Shown here: piece after piece, positions 59,084-64,000 of the stretch
Layout of the letters: each line of letters begins with the position of its first letter
Numbering within the stretch: position 1 is the stretch's first letter
Assembly: GCF_014204515.1 (NCBI RefSeq)
Contig: NZ_JACHLI010000021.1
Coordinates: forward strand, 52,768 to 116,767
Source: Pseudomonas nitroreducens
GTDB taxonomy: Bacteria; Pseudomonadota; Gammaproteobacteria; Pseudomonadales; Pseudomonadaceae
Length of the DNA stretch: 64,000 nucleotides
Direction of reading: 5' to 3'
The notes under the pieces: generated by a model
The model's database searches: none
What the model was told of the DNA's origin: nothing
The model's input: only the letters and a program-made list of their open reading frames with translations
Program-made: the position numbers and the translations under genes

Positions 59084-61360
59084 TCAGCGTGCAGCACGGG
59101 CAGCGGGTTCGGCAGCGGCCGTTCTCTGGGGCGCGGCCTTGCTCTGGGCGGGCTGCGCGCTTTGGGCTGCCTGGTCTGCGGGGGCACTCAGGGCAGCGAT
59201 GATTTCGTTCTTCGGGCCATCGGCGACGATGCGGCCGTCATCGACGATGACGATGCGGTCGACGACGTTGAGCAGCGAGGTGCGATGGGTAACCAGGACC
59301 AGCGTCTGGCCCTCGGTGGCCCTGACCAGGTGCGACATGAAGATCGCTTCGGTCTGCGTATCCATGGCGCTGGTCGGCTCGTCGAGCAGCAGCGTCTGGG
59401 GTTTGGCCAGCAGGCTGCGGGCCAGGGACACCAGCTGGCGCTGGCCGCCGGAGAGGCCTTCGCCCATTTCGCCGATCGGCAGGTTGATGCCCATCGGGTG
59501 CTTCTGGGCGATGTGGTCCAGCCCGGTCAGTTGCAGCACTCGCAGCAGCTCGTCAGCGGAGGCGTTGGGGCGGCCGATCATCACGTTGTCACGCAGGGTG
59601 CCGTAGAACAGGCGGGCTTCCTGGCCGACATAACCCACCGCGTTGCGCCAGTCGGCCGGGTCGATCTGGGCGACATCCAGGCCGCCCATCAGCATCTGTC
59701 CGCCAGTGGGCTGGTAGAGGCGGGCCATCAGGCGCAGCAGGGTCGATTTGCCGCTGCCGATCTTGCCGAGGATGGCCACTCGCTCACCCGGAGCGATGGT
59801 CAGGTTGAGGCCACCCAGTACCGGCGGGTTCGGCTTGTCCGGCGGGGCCGGGTAGGAGAACTCGACGCCTTTGAGTTGCAGCTCACCTTGCAGGGACGGC
59901 TGTTGCAGGTACTGTTTCTCCGGCTCACGGTCCAGCGGCATGCCCATCAGGCGGTTCAGGCTGGTCAGTGCGGCCTTGGCCTGCTGGAAGCGCACGGCCA
60001 GTCCAGCTACCTGGGTCAGCGGAGCAGTGGCACGACCGGCGAGCATCACGGTACCGATCAGCGCGCCCTGGGACAGGTCGCCCGAGCCGATCAGGTAGAC
60101 ACCGATGACCACCAGGACGACGGTCTGCAGCTGCTGCAGGAAGGTGACCATGTTGAGGGCGGTGCTGGTCATCTGCCGGGACTTCATCGAGGTGCTCGCG
60201 GCGGCGGCACTGAAGGATTCCCAGCGACGGGTCATGTAGCCTTCGCCACCGACGGCCTTGAGGGTTTCCATGCCTTCCACGGATTCCAGCAGGACGCCTT
60301 GCTTGAGCGAGGACTCACGCAGGTTCTCACGCATGATGCGGGCCAGCGGCCACTGGATGGCGACGCTGATGGCGAGGATGCACGGGACCATGAGCAGGCA
60401 GACCCAGCCCAGCGGACCACCGATGACGAACACCACGCCGATGAACAGGAACACGAACGGCAGGTCGGCGAGGGCGGCCAGCGTGGCCGAGGTGAAGAAG
60501 TCCCGCACCGATTCGAATTCGCGCAGCTGGTTGGCGAAGGCGCCCGGGGAAGCAGGCTTGTGCTCCATGCGCACGCCCAGCGCCTGGCGGAAAAGCCGCG
60601 AACCCAGGGTCAGGTCGGCTTTCTTCGCGGCGACATCGAGCAGGTGCGCTCGCAGGTAGCGGGTGATCGCTTCGAAGCCCATGGCCACGGCAACACCGAT
60701 CGCCAGCGACCACAGGGTGACATACGCCTGGTTGGGGACGACGCGGTCGTAGACGTTCATCGTGAAGAAGATGCTGGCCAGGGCCAGCAGGTTGACGATG
60801 ACCGTCGCGATGGCCGCGCTGCGGTAGTAGCGGCGATAGCGCCACAGGGTGCTGAACAGCCAGTGACCGACCGACTTGGGAGTTTCCTCACCGGCGCGGG
60901 TATCGACCTTGGCACTGGGTTTGACCAGGATCGCGTGCTCGGAGTACCAGCCGGACAGTTCCTCGTGGGAGATTTCCACGCGGGTGTCGCAGCCCATTTC
61001 CGGGAGCATGACCTGGTAGATCAGCTTGCCTTCGTCATTGCGACGGGAGCTGAACAGCACCGCGGCGCCGTGATCCTTGCGCAGCAGGATGACCGGCATC
61101 AGGTGCTGGGAGAATTCATGGGCACGGCGGCGCACGATGCCGCTGGTGAGGCCGGCGCTTTCAAGGGCCGACTGGGCCTGGGAGGGCGACAGCACGCTGG
61201 CCTTGGGCAGGCCGGCGCAGAGGCTTTCGGCAGAGCGCGGAACGCCCTGGTGCTTGCACATCCACAGGACGCTTTCGAGCAGCGTATCGAGGACACTGGT
61301 AGGTGGGGGCAGTGTCAGGGCTTCTGCCGAAGTCTGCTGTTGGTTGTGTTCCGACGACAT
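59084..61360 (-). CDS. Type I secretion ABC exporter with C39-like domain
   Basis: A 758-residue exporter with AGAGGA before the ATG. N-terminal ~140 residues resemble a C39 peptidase domain (LDTLLESVLWMCKHQGVPRS) but lack the catalytic Cys/His arrangement, i.e. a C39-like domain that binds the unfolded substrate. A six-span membrane domain follows (FSTLWRYRRYYRSAAIATVI...). NBD: Walker A GKIGSGKST (about residues 533-541), signature LSGGQ, Walker B LLLDEPTSAMDT, His in LVTHRTS. This is the LapB-type exporter of large RTX/Bap adhesins. Confidence 0.92.
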   Translation of the reverse strand: MSSEHNQQQTSAEALTLPPPTSVLDTLLESVLWMCKHQGVPRSAESLCAGLPKASVLSPSQAQSALESAGLTSGIVRRRAHEFSQHLMPVILLRKDHGAAVLFSSRRNDEGKLIYQVMLPEMGCDTRVEISHEELSGWYSEHAILVKPSAKVDTRAGEETPKSVGHWLFSTLWRYRRYYRSAAIATVIVNLLALASIFFTMNVYDRVVPNQAYVTLWSLAIGVAVAMGFEAITRYLRAHLLDVAAKKADLTLGSRLFRQALGVRMEHKPASPGAFANQLREFESVRDFFTSATLAALADLPFVFLFIGVVFVIGGPLGWVCLLMVPCILAISVAIQWPLARIMRENLRESSLKQGVLLESVEGMETLKAVGGEGYMTRRWESFSAAAASTSMKSRQMTSTALNMVTFLQQLQTVVLVVIGVYLIGSGDLSQGALIGTVMLAGRATAPLTQVAGLAVRFQQAKAALTSLNRLMGMPLDREPEKQYLQQPSLQGELQLKGVEFSYPAPPDKPNPPVLGGLNLTIAPGERVAILGKIGSGKSTLLRLMARLYQPTGGQMLMGGLDVAQIDPADWRNAVGYVGQEARLFYGTLRDNVMIGRPNASADELLRVLQLTGLDHIAQKHPMGINLPIGEMGEGLSGGQRQLVSLARSLLAKPQTLLLDEPTSAMDTQTEAIFMSHLVRATEGQTLVLVTHRTSLLNVVDRIVIVDDGRIVADGPKNEIIAALSAPADQAAQSAQPAQSKAAPQRTAAAEPAARAAR

Positions 61361-61684
61361 CTGTCTGGTCCTCTGGGTTCTGACTGGGCGACCGGGTGGG
61401 AGGCCGCTGTTTTCGTTGCCGGTGGAAGCAGGCGAACTTGTTCGTGAGTGCTTCTCTTGGCGTGTCAGAACTTTAAATTTGGCGTGCAGAAGCGTCTGTC
61501 TGGCTAATCCGAATAGTCCTTCGTTTGGTTAGTACAAGTACGAGACTCGGGGTCTGGACGGTTTTCGTGGGGCGTGCAGGGCCTCGGGAAGAGGCCGCTG
61601 ACGTTTGGGAGGGCGGGGGAAGGAGAGAGTAGAGAGCAGGGAGGGAACGCGGGGGAGTGGCAGGTGGCTGGGACTGGCCGTCGA
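61361..61684. other. Upstream region of the secretion operon
   Basis: 324 bases between the ABC exporter start (61360) and the stop of the small exported protein (61685). It contains a TAGTACAAGTAC motif at 61530-61541 (see regulatory site) and a G-rich GGGAGGGCGGGGG stretch. It probably contains the operon promoter, so exporter transcription may be separate from that of the adhesin. Confidence 0.55.
61530..61541 (-). promoter_or_regulatory. TAGKACWWGT-type motif upstream of the secretion operon
   Basis: TAGTACAAGTAC at 61530-61541, about 170 bases upstream of the ABC exporter start, matches TAGGACAAGTAC at 54799-54810 in 11 of 12 positions. Candidate operator shared with the protease and regulator genes. 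Confidence 0.5.
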
Positions 61685-62209
61685 TTATTTGGCCGCCAGC
61701 GACTTGCACGCCTCGGTGGAAGCGCGGGAGAGGGTGTACGACTGTTCGCGAGCACCCAGCAGGGCCTGCTCGGCTTCCGGACGCTCGACGGAAACCGGTG
61801 CGCCATGGCCGTCTTCGGTGACCTTCACGAAGTAGGTCTTGCCGGCGTCCAGCTGGGCGCGGAAAAGCCCTTCGTTCTTGCCGCGATACAGCGGCGCATC
61901 GTTCTGGTAGGCGCCCAGGGTGTACTGGCCGGCAGGCACGCAGAACAGGGTGAAGCTGCCCGGCAGGAGCGACGCATGGAAGTGGCCGTCGAGGTAGACG
62001 TTGGCGCCGACGGGCTTTTCCAGCTGGGCCATGGGGCGGTAGTAGATAACCTGCGCCTGGTCGGCAGCGGCCGTCGGCGCGGGGTGGTAGGGAGCGCCGT
62101 AGGTCGGGCTCTGGGGGGCTTCGCTGGTCTGCGCATATGCGCAGGGCAGCGCCGACAGCAGCAGGGCGGCCAGCGCGAAAGTGGCCTTGTTGCAGACTGC
62201 TGGTTTCAT
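61685..62209 (-). CDS. Exported protein of the adhesin locus (DUF2846-like)
   Basis: A 174-residue protein with AAGGAG before the ATG. Signal peptide ends at CAYAQ. The mature part has a PEGA/DUF2846-like beta core (VGANVYLDGHFHASLLPGSF, CVPAGQYTLGAYQN, KTYFVKVTEDGHG), the pattern of small domains of periplasmic OmpA-like proteins that accompany large adhesins. An OmpA peptidoglycan-binding domain is absent. It lies 93 bases downstream of the adhesin gene, across a hairpin. Confidence 0.72.
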   Translation of the reverse strand: MKPAVCNKATFALAALLLSALPCAYAQTSEAPQSPTYGAPYHPAPTAAADQAQVIYYRPMAQLEKPVGANVYLDGHFHASLLPGSFTLFCVPAGQYTLGAYQNDAPLYRGKNEGLFRAQLDAGKTYFVKVTEDGHGAPVSVERPEAEQALLGAREQSYTLSRASTEACKSLAAK

Positions 62210-62233
62210 GAGCGAGTACTCCTTGGTTGGAGG

Positions 62234-62256
62234 CTTCCTTCCCGGCGGGAAGGAAG
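62234..62256 (-). terminator. Perfect hairpin between adhesin and small exported gene
   Basis: CTTCCTTCCC (62234-62243), GGC, GGGAAGGAAG (62247-62256): a perfect 10-bp stem, 46 bases after the adhesin stop on the minus strand. It may terminate most adhesin transcripts, or protect the long message, while letting some reading through to the small gene. Confidence 0.6.
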
Positions 62257-62302
62257 TCTGGTAGCGATCGAAAGGTGGGGCTCACGAGGAGCCCCACGAT
62301 GG

Positions 62303-64000
62303 TTACGCCTGAACAGCGACGCCTTGCTGGACGAGCAGCTCAACGGCGAACTCGGTGCTTTGGTACACGTCGTAGGCGATACCCGCCGCCGTCACGTCAC
62401 CCAGCAGTTCCCAGTGGCCTACGTCCATGCCGTTGGGCAGGAGGTCGCTGAGCACTACCTTGTCACCGGCATTGCCTTTGACGGCCAGCTGCACGGCGCC
62501 ATCGTTGATGAAGGCACTGCGGTGGCCGAGGTCGAGGACGTCACCCAGCGACAGTTTCAGGGTGTTGTCGCCGGAACCGGTGATGTCGATGATCTCGACC
62601 GAGCTCAGGCGACCCTGCCAGGCGGAAAGATCCAGCACCTGGTTGGCGCCGGTCAGACGCAGGGTGTCGTTGCCACCGTTACCTTCGATGAGGCTGATCT
62701 TGTCGAGCAGGCTCACGTCACTGAGGGTGAAGGTGGAGGCGTTGGCCAGGCCGTAGACCTCGGTCACGTCGCCAGTGATCTGATAGATCACGTTGGGCGC
62801 GCCGGCGGTGTTGGTGTAGGCCGAGATGTTGCCGGCCTGGTCGACCAGCGCGGCACTCACCCATTGGGCCGAGCCGACATCCAGGTGCACCGCGCCTGCG
62901 TCGATGTCGCTTTGGGTCAGCGTGTGCTCGAAGCGAGCCGGGCCACCGTTGACGATGATCGCCAGGCGATCACCGGCTACCAGTTGAGCGGCGTTGAAGG
63001 TGATGTCCAGCGCGCCGTTCTCCAGGTGCAGCGAGGTCGGAGCCGAGGCGGCGGTCTTGTCATAGACGACCGTCTGCTGCATGACATAACCCGAGTTGCC
63101 CTGCTGATCCACGACACGGGTCTGGATGGACCAGTTGCCGGCGTGGTCATTCAGGTCCTGCACGGCCCAGCTGGTGCCATTGACGAGCGCGTTGAACCAG
63201 GTACGGCCGCCGTCGGTGGAAACCTCCAGCTTCTGACCTGCGGTCAACTCGCTGCTCAGGGAACCGTGCATGAGTCGACCGAAGCTGCCGTTGTTGGTGA
63301 CGAAGTCGTTCTTGCCGTAGCCGGAGTCCTTGCCCATCTCCGATACGCGAGCGACCTGGGTCGGGCCATCGCCGGGGAAGATGATCAGCTCGAACGGATC
63401 GGACGGCGCACTATAGTTGCCGGCAGCGTTCATCGCCACGGTGGTGAAGCTGTATTCGCCGGTGGCGAGGTCAGCCGTGGGCGTGAAGTTCCAGTGCCCC
63501 TCATCGTTGGCCTCGACGCGACCGATTTCGACACCGCGGTTGTAGATGATCACGGTGGCGTTCGGGTCGCTGCGGCCGGACAGTTCCGGACGGGTATCGT
63601 CGGTGACATCGCCCGAGTGCAGGTTGCCGGTCAGCGGACCCACATCGTCGAATACCGACTCGATCACCGGACGCGTGGCCGGAGTGAAGTCGATCACCAG
63701 ATCCCAGGCGTCGGACGCATCGGACAGGTTGCCGGCAGCGTCGGTGGCACGAGCGGTGAAGCTGTGCTCGCCTTGGGCCAGTTCTTCAGCAGGCGTGAAG
63801 GTCCAGTTGCCGTTGCTGTCGGCGCGGGTTTCGCCCAGCTTGACGTCGTTGTCGAAGATCTCGATGAGCGAACCTTCCTCGGCAGTGCCGGTAAGAGTCG
63901 GCTTGCGGTCGTCGGTCACTTCGCCACGGGCCAGTTCGCCTTGCTTGACGCCGACGTCGTCGTAGACGCCGCCAATGCTCGGGGCTTCCGGTGCGGTGCT
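62303..64000 (-). CDS. C-terminal part of a giant Ig-repeat (Bap-like) adhesin (5' part outside window)
   Basis: The frame is open to the right edge with no start in the window; about 565 C-terminal residues are seen. Two or more ~95-residue Ig-like repeats are visible (VTDDRKPTLTGTAEEGSLIE...; VTDDTRPELSGRSDPNATVI...) with the motif GxWxFTPxxxLAxGEYSF. The end (LLDKISLIEGNGGNDTLRLT ... FAVELLVQQGVAVQA) resembles the type I secretion C-terminal target domain with a GGNDTL nonapeptide-like element. It is expected to be exported by the adjacent ABC/HlyD/TolC system and to act in surface attachment or biofilm. No Lap-type N-terminal retention module can be seen because that region is outside the window. 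Confidence 0.85.
   Translation of the reverse strand, partial: STAPEAPSIGGVYDDVGVKQGELARGEVTDDRKPTLTGTAEEGSLIEIFDNDVKLGETRADSNGNWTFTPAEELAQGEHSFTARATDAAGNLSDASDAWDLVIDFTPATRPVIESVFDDVGPLTGNLHSGDVTDDTRPELSGRSDPNATVIIYNRGVEIGRVEANDEGHWNFTPTADLATGEYSFTTVAMNAAGNYSAPSDPFELIIFPGDGPTQVARVSEMGKDSGYGKNDFVTNNGSFGRLMHGSLSSELTAGQKLEVSTDGGRTWFNALVNGTSWAVQDLNDHAGNWSIQTRVVDQQGNSGYVMQQTVVYDKTAASAPTSLHLENGALDITFNAAQLVAGDRLAIIVNGGPARFEHTLTQSDIDAGAVHLDVGSAQWVSAALVDQAGNISAYTNTAGAPNVIYQITGDVTEVYGLANASTFTLSDVSLLDKISLIEGNGGNDTLRLTGANQVLDLSAWQGRLSSVEIIDITGSGDNTLKLSLGDVLDLGHRSAFINDGAVQLAVKGNAGDKVVLSDLLPNGMDVGHWELLGDVTAAGIAYDVYQSTEFAVELLVQQGVAVQA

Noticed and set aside
59162..61447. 761-residue plus-strand open frame opposite the ABC exporter
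   Set aside because: It is the antisense shadow of a strongly supported ABC exporter gene; sequence is Gln/Gly/His/Arg-rich with no motif, as expected from GC3 bias.

Overview
This window looks like a chromosomal segment of a GC-rich Pseudomonas, probably near the P. aeruginosa / P. nitroreducens / P. citronellolis group. The reasons are strong GC3 bias, tightly overlapping operons, Pseudomonas-type REP palindromes, a MoxR-Bat operon, a GbcA-type Rieske oxygenase with GATase1-AraC regulators, and a Bap/Lap-like type I secretion locus. The species call rests on remembered protein families, not on a search. No rRNA, tRNA or CRISPR array was seen.

Layout. 1-2.7 kb (minus): three genes of a His-Xaa-Ser (Hxs) peptide-maturation system: HxsC (cut by the left edge), HxsB and HxsD. 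2.9-7.7 kb: a PRC-barrel protein, a TonB-dependent receptor and three small exported proteins. 8.0-14.4 kb (plus): a six-gene MoxR/DUF58/DUF4381/VWA/VWA-TPR/BatD operon. 14.4-22.7 kb: an exported HAD phosphatase, an arylsulfatase, a membrane protein fused to a spermidine-synthase-like domain, a lipoprotein, a FadL-type porin and a YCII protein. 22.9-28.0 kb: a visibly AT-richer island of small orphan genes (immunity-like in size and arrangement), two families of long direct repeats, a gene pair with a shared N-terminus and exchanged C-termini, and a gene broken by an in-frame stop. 28.2-28.8 kb: a C4-type antisense RNA leader in front of a BRO-N antirepressor-like gene.

29.3-48.2 kb is a large catabolic region. 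An ALDH / DapA-like / FAD-oxidoreductase operon diverges from a GATase1-AraC regulator. Next come a LysR regulator divergent from a GbcA-like Rieske oxygenase, a DMT exporter, a ProVWX-type quaternary-amine ABC transporter, an MmgE/PrpD protein, a second GATase1-AraC regulator, two SDRs, another LysR and a GhrA-like reductase. Together these suggest uptake and oxidative breakdown of a betaine or similar quaternary amine that cannot be named from sequence.

48.2-54.0 kb: a DinB-like protein, an iron-chelate-type ABC importer (minus) and an OmpR/EnvZ-type two-component pair. 54.1-64.0 kb (minus): a trypsin-like lipoprotein, a small protein, a NarL/LuxR-type response regulator, and a type I secretion system (TolC, HlyD, ABC with a degenerate C39-like domain), a small exported protein and the C-terminus of a giant Ig-repeat adhesin cut by the right edge. 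A shared motif, TAGKACWWGT, lies upstream of the protease, the response regulator and the secretion operon, suggesting one regulon.
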